From Acidicaldus organivorans (lineage in GTDB: Bacteria; Pseudomonadota; Alphaproteobacteria; Acetobacterales; Acetobacteraceae), in NCBI GenBank assembly GCA_000759655.1, contig KN174051.1, positions 6,327 to 15,084 on the forward strand: a stretch of DNA of 8,758 nt, in the 5' to 3' direction. Positions 1 to 6,944 of this stretch are shown here, one piece after another. The notes beneath the pieces were generated by a model. The model was given only the letters and a program-made list of their open reading frames with translations, did no database searches and was not told the DNA's origin. Each line of letters opens with the position of its first letter. The stretch's first letter is position 1. Both the position numbers and the translations under genes were made by a program.

Positions 1-1
1 G

Positions 2-490
2 CAGACGCTGTGCGCGAAGGGCGAGGAGAAGATCGCCGCCGCGTTCGGCGTCACCGCCGCGGTGGTGCGCCAGCGGCTCAAGCTCGCCGCCGCCAGCCCG
101 GCGCTGCTCGAGTCCGATGCCGAGGGGGCGATGACGCTCTATCAGCTGATGGCGTTATGCGTCAGTGACGATCACGCCCGCCAGGGGCAGGTGTGGGCGA
201 CGATCCAGCGTGGCTGGAACAAGGAGCGGCACACCATACGCCGCATGCTGACCGAGGGCGCGGTGCGCGCGACCAACCGGCGTGCCTTGGTCGTCAATGC
301 CGTCGATGACAAGGCCGGTGGGTTCTGGCGTCGCCGCGGGTTCCTGCCGTCAAGGGACGACGCACGGGCGCTGTTCCGGTCCATCGCCGACATCGCCGCC
401 TCCCTGACAGCAGCAGATCCCAGTTTGCGATGCTCCGGCGCACCGCCGGTCTCCGCTGCCCTCTTTGACACGCCGACGACAAGATTGTAA
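2..490 (+). pseudogene. ParB-GNAT chimeric remnant (5' end outside window)
   Basis: The frame is open from the window edge, so the real start lies upstream; the GTG at 62 is only an internal codon. Up to about 280 the translation resembles the middle of plasmid-type ParB/RepB partition proteins: a helix-turn-helix stretch (KIAAAFGVTAAVVRQRLKLA) and then the family-like TLYQLMALCVSDDHARQGQVW and WNKERHTIRRMLTEGAVRA. In ParB the chain would go on into a conserved C-terminal half. Here, at about 281-292, it changes to LVVNAVDDKAGGFWRRRGFLPSRDD and LFRSIADIAASLTA, which is the C-terminal end of a GNAT acetyltransferase of the TacT-like toxin type, without its acetyl-CoA-binding core. The last ~25 residues match neither family. 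Neither half is complete, so I read this as a deletion or recombination scar at the edge of the defence operon rather than a working protein. A small functional fusion cannot be excluded. The family assignments are from memory of the sequences. Confidence 0.7.
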
Positions 491-493
491 CAT
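465..493 (+). promoter_or_regulatory. Sigma-70-type promoter of the restriction operon
   Basis: TTGACA at 465-470 is a perfect -35 consensus. A 17-nt spacer leads to TAACAT at 488-493, which matches four of six -10 positions, including the key A and T at positions 2 and 6. Transcription would start near 500, giving a ~36-nt leader before the Shine-Dalgarno-linked start region of the res gene. The promoter overlaps the last codons and the stop of the ParB-GNAT remnant. It therefore sits exactly where a promoter is needed for the downstream operon. No operator palindrome is obvious around it. Activity is inferred, not shown. Confidence 0.55.
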
Positions 494-522
494 TCATAAG
501 ATAAACCAGCCAGACATTGGTA

Positions 523-532
523 GGGAGGAGGA
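523..532 (+). promoter_or_regulatory. Strong Shine-Dalgarno sequence of res
   Basis: GGGAGGAGGA contains AGGAGG (526-531), fully complementary to the 16S rRNA 3' end. It ends 4 nt before the ATA at 536, in good initiation spacing, and the downstream frame reads I-T-K-P-F-F-E-Q-P-I-L-N-S-P-Y. No ATG, GTG or TTG stands at the expected place. The first conventional in-frame start (GTG 668) has no Shine-Dalgarno sequence near it. This site is the main reason for placing the original start at 536. Confidence 0.6.
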
Positions 533-535
533 ATC

Positions 536-3500
536 ATAACTAAGCCATTCTTCGAACAACCGATTCTAAACTCCCCCTATACCGTCCCGACTCGCCACCA
601 TGCGCTGGACGCGGACGGTCAGCCCCTTGACCGGCCCCCAATCGAGGGGCGCCGCAGCCCGCGTTATGTGGCCCCTGTGCCACCGCCCAGGAAGCAGAAG
701 GGCAAAGGGAAGCAAGAAAGCCTGGTGTTCGATGATCCCTTCAACCTGTCCACCGACGCACAGGCCTACAACCCGTCGCCGATCATCAACGAGATCCGGA
801 ACCACGTCGCCTCCTGGCGGGACCTGCGCAACCCGGCCGACTGGGGTGTCACACCCGCCACCCAACGCCTCCTCCAGCACTGGCGTCGCCAAGACGGCTG
901 GCTGGGGCCGCGACCCTTCTTCTGCCAAGTGGAGGCAGTCGAGACCGCCATCTGGCTGACCGAGGTCGCCAGCCGCCGGCCGCAGCACGCCCATATCTGG
1001 CGCCACCTTCGGGCGGCGAACGAGCAGGCCAATCCCGAACTGCTGCGCATTGCCCTCAAGATGGCGACGGGAGCCGGCAAGACCACGGTGATGGCCATGC
1101 TGATCGCCTGGCAGACCGTCAACGCCGTTCGCAGCCCGAACAGCCCGCTGTTCAGCCGCGGGTTCCTGATCATCACCCCCGGCATCACCATCCGTGACCG
1201 GCTGCGGGTGCTGCTGCCCGACGATCCCGATGCCTACTACGCGAAGCGCGAATTGGTGCCGACCGACATGCTGCCCGAGCTCGGCAAGGCCAAGATCGTG
1301 CTGACCAACTACCACGCCTTCAAGCGGCGCGAGACCATGGAAGTCTCCAAGGTCGGCCGCTCCCTCCTGCAAGGGCGCGGCGATCCCGTGAAGACCACGG
1401 AGAGCGAAGGCGCGATGCTCAGCCGCGCCTGCGGCGAGCTGCTCACTCTGAAGAACGTGGTCGTCATCAATGACGAGGCACATCATTGCTATCGGGAGAA
1501 ACCCGGGGACGACGAGGAGCCGGTCGGGGCGGAGGAACGTGAGGAGGCGAAGCGCAACACCGAAGCGGCGCGCCTCTGGATCTCCGGCATCGAGGCTCTG
1601 AAACGCAAGGTTGGTGTGCGGATCGTCTACGACCTGTCAGCCACCCCATTCTTCCTGCGCGGCTCCGGGTATGTCGAAGGCACGCTGTTCCCCTGGACTG
1701 TCAGCGACTTCTCGCTGATCGACGCCATCGAATGCGGCATCGTCAAGCTGCCGCGCGTTCCCGTCGCGGACAACCTGCCGAGCGGGGACGCACCGCTTTA
1801 TCGCGACCTGTGGAAGCACATCGGCAAACGGATGCCGAAGAAGGGCGCGGGCAAGTCCGGCACGCTCGACCCGCTCTCGATTCCCGCCGAATTGCAGACC
1901 GCGCTCTACGCCCTCTACAGCCATTACGAGAAAACCTCGGAGGCGTGGGAGCGCGCGGGGATCGACGTGCCGCCGGTGTTCATCGTGGTCTGCAACAACA
2001 CCGCGACCTCGCGGCTGGTGTATGAATGGATCGCCGGCTTCGAACGGCCGGGGGAAGACGGTGAGCCGGAGGTCAAGCATCGCGGGCACCTGGCCCTGTT
2101 CCAGAACTATGACCAGCATCACCAGCGCCTCCCCCGCCCCAATACGCTGCTGATCGACAGCGAACAGCTCGAATCTGGTGAAGCGCTCGACCCCGCCTTC
2201 CGCGACATGGTCGGCCCGGAGATCGCGCAATTCAAGCGCGACCTGGTGGAGCGCACCGGCGACGCGAAGGCCGCTGAGCAGATCACCGACGAACAACTGC
2301 TCCGCGAGGTGATGAACACGGTTGGGCGCCGCGGCGCGCTCGGCGAGCGCATCCGCTGCGTTGTCTCCGTCTCCATGCTGACCGAGGGCTGGGACGCCAA
2401 CACTGTCACCCACATTCTCGGCGTTCGCGCCTTCGGCACACAATTGCTCTGCGAGCAGGTGGTCGGGCGCGGACTGCGACGGCAATCCTACGAGCTGAAC
2501 GATGAGGGCCTGTTCAACGTCGAATATGCCGACATTATGGGCATCCCGTTCGAGTTCACGGCCGATCCGGTCGTGGCCCCTGTCACCCCGCCCAAGCCCA
2601 GCGTGCGGGTGCAGGCGATGCGCGACCGTGCGGCACTGGAGATCGTGTTCCCGCGCGTGGCCGGATACCGGGTCGATCTGCCGGAGGAACGCCTGACCGC
2701 TCAGTTTACGGAGGACAGCCGGCTCACCCTGACGCCCGAGATCGTCGGTCCCTGCACGGTGCTGATGGAGGGGATCGTGGGCGAAGGGGTCGAGTTGAAT
2801 GCGGAAGATGTGTTGCGCACGCTGCGCCCCAACACCATCTGCTACCACCTCGCCAAACGCCTGCTGGAAACCCGCTTGCGCGATCCTGGCGGCGATCTGC
2901 CGGCGCATCTCTTTGGGCAAGCCCGGCGCGTGGTGCGGGAATGGATGGAGGGCGGTTATCTGGTGACCAAAGGCGTGCCACAGGCCGCCGTGACCTATCT
3001 GGAGCTGGCCGACAAGGCGGTGGAGCGCATCTACCTCGCCTGCCAGCGCAGCGCGCCGGGGGAGCAGCGTATCAAGGCGATCCTCGACCCCTACAACCCG
3101 CGCGGCTCGACCCGCTTCGTCAACTTCACCACGACAAAGAGGGTCTATGAGACCGATCCGGCCCGCTGCCACGTGAATTACGCCGTCTGCGACAGCGATT
3201 GGGAAGCGGAACTCGCGCGGGTGCTGGAACGCCATCCGCGGGTCCTGGCCTACGTAAAGAACCGGGGTATGCAGTTCGAGGTGCCGTATCGGGACGGTGC
3301 CATTCCGCGTCGCTACGCGCCGGACTTTCTGGTGCGCCTGGACGACGGCCAGGATGAACCGCTGACCCTGGTCCTGGAGACCAAAGGCTATCGCGGCGGG
3401 GACGCGCAGCTGAAATCGGAGACCATGCGCACGCTGTGGGTTCCCGGCGTGAACAATATCGGCGGCTTCGGGCGCTGGGCGTTCGAGGAGTTCCACGACG

Positions 3501-3607
3501 TCTTCGCCATCGAGGAGAGCTTCGCCAAACTGGTGGATGACCTGCTCTCTTCTCCCTCCCCCTTGAACGGAGGGACAGGCGGCGAGGCCGCCCGGGTGGG
3601 GGCATGA
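536..3607 (+). CDS. Type III-like restriction protein Res (SF2 helicase + PD-(D/E)XK nuclease)
   Basis: This is the restriction subunit: an ATP-driven SF2 translocase with a C-terminal nuclease. Residues are numbered from 536 (1023 aa). Walker A is ATGAGKT with K182, motif II is DEAH at 313-316, and motif III is SAT at 368-370. GWDAN is followed by the arginine-finger motif QVVGRGLRR at 641-649. The PD-(D/E)XK site is PD930 with E948-T-K950. It resembles the group named BPTD_3080 family restriction endonucleases. The start is the open question. Codons 536-667 read like the family's usual N-terminus (FFEQPILNSPY, then EGRR) and follow a strong Shine-Dalgarno sequence, but the first codon is ATA. 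The first conventional start is GTG 668 (979 aa), which would drop 44 residues but leave all the motifs. The last ~18 residues (SSPSPLNGG onward) are encoded by a palindromic repeat and are not native. The stop overlaps the next start by ATGA. The function is confident; the start is not. Confidence 0.9.
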   Translation: MTKPFFEQPILNSPYTVPTRHHALDADGQPLDRPPIEGRRSPRYVAPVPPPRKQKGKGKQESLVFDDPFNLSTDAQAYNPSPIINEIRNHVASWRDLRNPADWGVTPATQRLLQHWRRQDGWLGPRPFFCQVEAVETAIWLTEVASRRPQHAHIWRHLRAANEQANPELLRIALKMATGAGKTTVMAMLIAWQTVNAVRSPNSPLFSRGFLIITPGITIRDRLRVLLPDDPDAYYAKRELVPTDMLPELGKAKIVLTNYHAFKRRETMEVSKVGRSLLQGRGDPVKTTESEGAMLSRACGELLTLKNVVVINDEAHHCYREKPGDDEEPVGAEEREEAKRNTEAARLWISGIEALKRKVGVRIVYDLSATPFFLRGSGYVEGTLFPWTVSDFSLIDAIECGIVKLPRVPVADNLPSGDAPLYRDLWKHIGKRMPKKGAGKSGTLDPLSIPAELQTALYALYSHYEKTSEAWERAGIDVPPVFIVVCNNTATSRLVYEWIAGFERPGEDGEPEVKHRGHLALFQNYDQHHQRLPRPNTLLIDSEQLESGEALDPAFRDMVGPEIAQFKRDLVERTGDAKAAEQITDEQLLREVMNTVGRRGALGERIRCVVSVSMLTEGWDANTVTHILGVRAFGTQLLCEQVVGRGLRRQSYELNDEGLFNVEYADIMGIPFEFTADPVVAPVTPPKPSVRVQAMRDRAALEIVFPRVAGYRVDLPEERLTAQFTEDSRLTLTPEIVGPCTVLMEGIVGEGVELNAEDVLRTLRPNTICYHLAKRLLETRLRDPGGDLPAHLFGQARRVVREWMEGGYLVTKGVPQAAVTYLELADKAVERIYLACQRSAPGEQRIKAILDPYNPRGSTRFVNFTTTKRVYETDPARCHVNYAVCDSDWEAELARVLERHPRVLAYVKNRGMQFEVPYRDGAIPRRYAPDFLVRLDDGQDEPLTLVLETKGYRGGDAQLKSETMRTLWVPGVNNIGGFGRWAFEEFHDVFAIEESFAKLVDDLLSSPSPLNGGTGGEAARVGA
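3546..3603 (+). repeat. Palindromic intergenic-type repeat, copy 1
   Basis: This copy begins with TTCTCCCTCCCCCTTG (3550-3565), continues through GGAGGG, has a hairpin ggcggc-gag-gccgcc (about 3580-3594), and ends CCGGGTGGGGG near 3602. Copy 2 at 3940-3993 carries the same order of elements in the opposite orientation, with identical 16-bp outer ends. The copy encodes the last residues of Res and lies immediately before the ATG of the DUF559 gene. Repeats of this general CCCTCCCC...GGGTGGGGG form are common between genes in Alphaproteobacteria, by recall. It is probably a REP-like element. Confidence 0.75.
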
Positions 3608-3990
3608 TGCCGCAAAACACGACCGCCCGCGCGCGTGCAAGGCACAGTGCGCTCACCACGCCGGAAGCCAGACTCTGGGCCGGCCTTCGTCGTCTGCGCG
3701 GCGACGGGTTCCACTTCCGCCGCCAAGCCCCGTTTCGCGGCTATTTTCTGGACTTCGTCTGCTACACCCATCACCTCGTCGTTGAGGTCGATGGTGCCCA
3801 GCACGGGGAGTCGGAACGGGCGTGCCCGAATACGATCCGGGATGCCGTGCTGGAGCGCGAAGGGTTCCGCACGCGGTACTTTGCCGCCTCGGACGTGCTG
3901 GGCAAGCGTGATGGCGTCGTCACGGCGAGTCGGCTGGCGCTCCCCCCACCCGGCGCTTCGCGCCACCCTCCCCACAAGGGGGAGGGAGAA
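3550..3990 (+). mobile_element. Putative repeat-bounded DUF559 cassette
   Basis: The small endonuclease gene is enclosed by two inverted copies of a palindromic repeat and sits between res and mod, which are normally direct neighbours. The outermost 16 bp are an exact inverted match (3550-3565 against 3975-3990). Both borders read through in frame: Res takes its tail from the left repeat, and the DUF559 protein takes its tail from the right one. No target-site duplication, transposase or transposon-type terminal base pattern was seen. Mobility is therefore an inference from position and symmetry. The alternative is two independent REP insertions around an older gene. Confidence 0.4.
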
Positions 3991-4002
3991 GGAAGACGGT
4001 GA
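3604..4002 (+). CDS. DUF559 (Vsr-like PD-(D/E)XK) endonuclease
   Basis: This 132-aa protein has the small endonuclease fold related to very-short-patch-repair (Vsr) nucleases. The order is typical: an N-terminal helix with the TTPEARLWAGLRRLR pattern (18-32), then GFHFRRQAPF (35-44), DFVC with D50, VVEVDG with E61 and D63, H67 in the AQHGE stretch, and EREGFRTRYFAASDVLG. All expected acidic catalytic positions are present, so it may be active. The biological substrate is unknown for the family. The residues after about 112 (PPPGASRHPPHKGEGEGRR) come from translation of repeat copy 2. ATG 3604 overlaps the Res stop (ATGA), and a second ATG at 3607 is equally possible. The stop overlaps the mod ATG (TGATG). 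The gene could be an accessory nuclease of the restriction operon or a passenger of a repeat-bounded cassette; I favour the latter. Confidence 0.88.
   Translation: MMPQNTTARARARHSALTTPEARLWAGLRRLRGDGFHFRRQAPFRGYFLDFVCYTHHLVVEVDGAQHGESERACPNTIRDAVLEREGFRTRYFAASDVLGKRDGVVTASRLALPPPGASRHPPHKGEGEGRR
3940..3993 (-). repeat. Palindromic intergenic-type repeat, copy 2 (inverted)
   Basis: Read on the minus strand, this copy starts with TTCTCCCTCCCCCTTG and proceeds through GGAGGG, the hairpin ggcgc-gaa-gcgcc (3952-3964) and CCGGGTGGGGG. It matches copy 1 in order and orientation of parts, but the hairpin stem has a different sequence while remaining paired. It encodes the C-terminal tail of the DUF559 protein. 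On the + strand its outer end, ggagggagaagga (3981-3993), is purine-rich and acts as a plausible ribosome-binding site for mod. Confidence 0.75.
3981..3993 (+). promoter_or_regulatory. Repeat-derived ribosome-binding site of mod
   Basis: The purine tract GGAGGGAGAAGGA is the outer arm of repeat copy 2 and ends 8 nt before ATG 4002. It contains GGAGG and AAGGA, either of which can pair with 16S rRNA. It favours ATG 4002 over the GTG at 3999 as the mod start. The tract could also pair with the CTCCCTCCCCC arm of copy 1 in the same mRNA, about 420 nt upstream, which might affect mod translation. Confidence 0.45.
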
Positions 4003-6941
4003 TGGCGAAGGAAACGAAAAACCTGCGCGTCGAGACGCTGGTTCACGACAAGGCGCGGCGGAAGAACATCCCGACCGCCGAGTTGCAGACCTTCCTGGAT
4101 ACCGAGGCGGACGCCAAGCGGTTCGGCCCCGTTTCGTACGCGCGGGCGCGGCCTCTGGCGGAGGGGGAGACGCGGGCGCGGGATGAGGACCGGGACCCGC
4201 AGCTGATCTGGAACGGCGTGCGCATCCGGCTGACGCAGGAGCAGGTGCGCCAGTTGGCCGAGACCGGCGAGTTGGTGATCGGCGATGCGCAACTGGTTTG
4301 GCGCGGGAAGGACATGCAGGACTGGTCCGATCTGATCGTCCAGGCGCCGCCGCTCTATATCCAGGAGAAGATCCACCCGAAGGCGATCATCGACGATCTG
4401 CAGCGCGCGACGGCGCGGCGGGCCGAGCCGGAGCCGATGACCGACCTCTTCGCCGATTTCAACGGCGTGGCGCCGGAGGCGCGCACCGAATTCTACCAGC
4501 ACGACGCGCACTGGTCGAACCGGATGATTCTGGGCGATTCCTTGCAGGTGATGGCGAGCCTGGCGGAGCGCGAGTCCTTGCGTGGCAAGGTGCAATGCAT
4601 CTATTTCGACCCGCCCTACGGTATCAAGTTCAACAGCAACTGGCAGGTGAGCACGCAGAGCCGGGACGTGAAGGACGGCAAGCGGGAGGATATTTCGCGC
4701 GAGCCGGAGCAGGTGAAAGCGTTCCGGGATACGTGGAAGGACGGTATCCATTCGTATCTGACCTATCTGCGCGACCGGCTGACCGTGGCGCGGGAGTTGC
4801 TGACGGAGAGTCGGTCGATCTTTGTGCAGATTGGGGATGAGAATGTCCATCGCGTGCGGGCGGTGATGGACGAAGTGTTTGGGGCGGAGAATTTCGTCAG
4901 CAGTGTCGTATTCAGGAAGACGACTAGCTCTACTTCGATAGGACTATCGAATGTTGCTGACACAATATTATGGTATTGTAGGCAGTCTGAGTCTCTCCGG
5001 GGGAAGTTACGCCCATTGTATTTGCCTCAGACGCCGGGTGAGGAAGGAGCAAAGGAATACAAGCGCGTTGAATTGGCATCTGGAATCATAGAACCAGTCA
5101 GCAAATTTACGGAGGGTGGTACCATTAAGCTCCCTACGGGAGCCAGGCTCCTGACTACAGGCGACATATCGTCGAAAGGGGGTGATGATCCTGACGTCGA
5201 GGTTATGCACCAGGGGGTCTCGATAACTCTTTCTTGTAAACCAAATAGGCATTGGAAGGCGGGCGGGGTCGCTGGAATCAAGCGGCTATGGCTTGTGGAT
5301 CGTCTTTTGAAACAGAAGGGTCTGCGTATATACAAAAGATATTTCGACGACTTCCCGTATCTGTCACTGACAAACATATGGAACGACACTCGTGGTGAGC
5401 CTGACTCAATTTACGTCGTTCAGACTTCTGATCTTGTGGTTCAGCGCTGTATCCTCATGGCCACGGACCCCGGCGACCTCGTGCTCGATCCGACCTGCGG
5501 CTCCGGCACCACCGCCTATGTCGCCGAGCAATGGGGGCGTCGCTGGATCACCATCGACACCAGCCGCGTGGCACTCGCCTTGGCTCGCACCCGGCTGATG
5601 AGCGCGCGCTACCCCTACTACCTGCTCGCCGATAGCCCCGAGGGTCGCGCCAAGGAGCAGGAAATCACCGGCCGGCCTGCGCCCGAAGGCCCGACGCACG
5701 GCGATATTCGTCAGGGCTTCGTCTATGAGCGCGTGCCGCATGTCACGCTGAAATCTATCGCCAACAATGCCGAGATCGACGTGATCTGGGAACGCTGGCA
5801 GCAGACCCTCGAACCCCTGCGCGCCACGCTCAACGCCGCGCTGAAGAAATCCTGGGAGGAGTGGGAAATCCCCCGCGAGGCGGACGAGGCGTGGCCGGAA
5901 GCCGCGCGCGCCGCGCACGCCGCCTGGTGGGAAGCGCGCATCGCCCGCCAGCGCGAGATCGACGCCTCTATCGCCCGCGCTGCCGATGTCGAACTGCTCT
6001 ACGACCGGCCCTATGAGGACAAATCCCGCGTCCGCGTCACCGGGCCGTTCACGGTGGAAAGCCTCTCGCCGCACCGGGTGATCCCGGCCGACCAGGAGGA
6101 CAACGAAGAGGAACTCGCCCCCACCGCCGCCAAGCGTCGCCGCGCGCTGGAAGCCGCCCCGCCCACCGACTTCGCGGCCATGGTGCTGGAGAACCTGCGC
6201 ACCGCCGGCGTGCAGGGCCGCGACAAGGCGGACCGCGTGCGTTTCACCTCCCTGCAACCCTGGCCGGGCCGCTGGATCGGCGGCGAGGGCACCTACCTGG
6301 AAGGGCCGGAGGGCAAGCAGGTGGAGCGTCGCGCCGCCATCTTCATCGGCCCCGAATTCGGCACCCTCTCGCGCCCCGACCTCGTCGCCGCCGCGCGCGA
6401 GGCCGCGGATGCGCGCTTCGATCTGCTGGTCGCCTGCGCCTTCGCCTATGACGCCCACGCCAGCGACCTGACGCGCCTCGGTGCGCTCAATATCCTGCAG
6501 GCCAAGATGAACCCCGACCTGCACATGGCCGGCGATCTCAAGAATACCGGCAAGGGCAATCTGTTCGTGGTGTTCGGGGAGCCGGATATCGACATCGAGC
6601 GGCTGGATGGCGACCTCCTCCAGGTGCGGGTGAAGGGCATCGACGTGTTCGACCCCAACGCCGGCGAAATACGCGCCGACGACGTGAAGGGCATCGCGGC
6701 GTGGTTCATCGACACCGACTACGACGAGGAAAGCTTCTTCGTCCGCCATGCCTACTTCCTCGGTGCGAACGATCCCTACAAGGCGCTGAAGACCTCCCTG
6801 AAAGCCGAGATCGACGAAGCCGCCTGGGCCAGTCTCTATCGCGAAGTGAGCCGACCTTTCCCGCGCCCGGCTTCGGGTCGGATCGCGGTGAAGGTGATCA
6901 ACCACTTCGGGGATGAGGTGATGAAGGTGTACAGAGTCTGA
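4002..6941 (+). CDS. Type III Mod-like site-specific DNA methyltransferase
   Basis: This 979-aa S-adenosylmethionine-dependent amino-methyltransferase would protect host sites recognised by the restriction system. An N-terminal extension (1-~165) includes LVIGDAQLVWRGKDMQDWSD. Catalytic motif IV DPPY (203-206, within IYFDPPYGIKFNSNW) precedes the SAM-binding motif DPTCGSGTT (496-504). That order is the beta class used by type III Mod proteins, which methylate adenine N6 or, less often, cytosine N4. Between them lies the probable target-recognition region (~299-485), of clearly lower GC. A long C-terminal part (~540-979) has PHVTLKSIANNAEID and LNILQAKMNPDLHMAGDL, known in this enzyme group but of unclear role. 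ATG 4002 is preferred over GTG 3999 because it overlaps the DUF559 stop as TGATG and has a purine-rich site 8 nt upstream. Codon use differs between the N-terminal and C-terminal parts. The modified base and target site cannot be told from sequence. Confidence 0.92.
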   Translation: MAKETKNLRVETLVHDKARRKNIPTAELQTFLDTEADAKRFGPVSYARARPLAEGETRARDEDRDPQLIWNGVRIRLTQEQVRQLAETGELVIGDAQLVWRGKDMQDWSDLIVQAPPLYIQEKIHPKAIIDDLQRATARRAEPEPMTDLFADFNGVAPEARTEFYQHDAHWSNRMILGDSLQVMASLAERESLRGKVQCIYFDPPYGIKFNSNWQVSTQSRDVKDGKREDISREPEQVKAFRDTWKDGIHSYLTYLRDRLTVARELLTESRSIFVQIGDENVHRVRAVMDEVFGAENFVSSVVFRKTTSSTSIGLSNVADTILWYCRQSESLRGKLRPLYLPQTPGEEGAKEYKRVELASGIIEPVSKFTEGGTIKLPTGARLLTTGDISSKGGDDPDVEVMHQGVSITLSCKPNRHWKAGGVAGIKRLWLVDRLLKQKGLRIYKRYFDDFPYLSLTNIWNDTRGEPDSIYVVQTSDLVVQRCILMATDPGDLVLDPTCGSGTTAYVAEQWGRRWITIDTSRVALALARTRLMSARYPYYLLADSPEGRAKEQEITGRPAPEGPTHGDIRQGFVYERVPHVTLKSIANNAEIDVIWERWQQTLEPLRATLNAALKKSWEEWEIPREADEAWPEAARAAHAAWWEARIARQREIDASIARAADVELLYDRPYEDKSRVRVTGPFTVESLSPHRVIPADQEDNEEELAPTAAKRRRALEAAPPTDFAAMVLENLRTAGVQGRDKADRVRFTSLQPWPGRWIGGEGTYLEGPEGKQVERRAAIFIGPEFGTLSRPDLVAAAREAADARFDLLVACAFAYDAHASDLTRLGALNILQAKMNPDLHMAGDLKNTGKGNLFVVFGEPDIDIERLDGDLLQVRVKGIDVFDPNAGEIRADDVKGIAAWFIDTDYDEESFFVRHAYFLGANDPYKALKTSLKAEIDEAAWASLYREVSRPFPRPASGRIAVKVINHFGDEVMKVYRV
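4897..5457 (+). other. Target-recognition segment of mod, low-GC insert-like block
   Basis: Counting 4921-5460 gives about 49% G+C, with 38% in the first 60 bases, while sampled flanking stretches are at 67% or more. The block is open in the mod frame and holds codons rare elsewhere in the window (ATA, TTA, AGG, TCT, TGT). It lies between DPPY and DPTCGSGTT, where beta-class enzymes carry the target-recognition domain. It starts just after the family-like ENFVSSVVFRKT and ends in DLVVQRCILMATDPGD, both of which read as conserved framework. This fits exchange of the specificity domain by recombination in the conserved flanks. Confidence 0.6.
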
Positions 6942-6944
6942 GGA

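Noticed and set aside
566..1486. Minus-strand open frame of 306 codons at the res 5' end
   Set aside because: It overlaps the res coding sequence and its conserved N-terminus, and its His/Gly/Ala-rich content matches no family.
1637..3640. Long minus-strand open frame of 667 codons opposite res
   Set aside because: It is an antisense shadow of a high-GC gene. It has no recognisable domain, while the + frame carries complete helicase and nuclease motifs.
3999..4001. GTG as start of mod
   Set aside because: ATG 4002 is the next codon, overlaps the preceding stop as TGATG and has better spacing to the purine-rich site.
4952..4980. AT-rich stretch with TTGCTG and TATTAT-like words in mod
   Set aside because: It lies within the low-GC specificity block, the spacing of the words is poor, and no gene start follows it. 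It is a chance promoter-like sequence.
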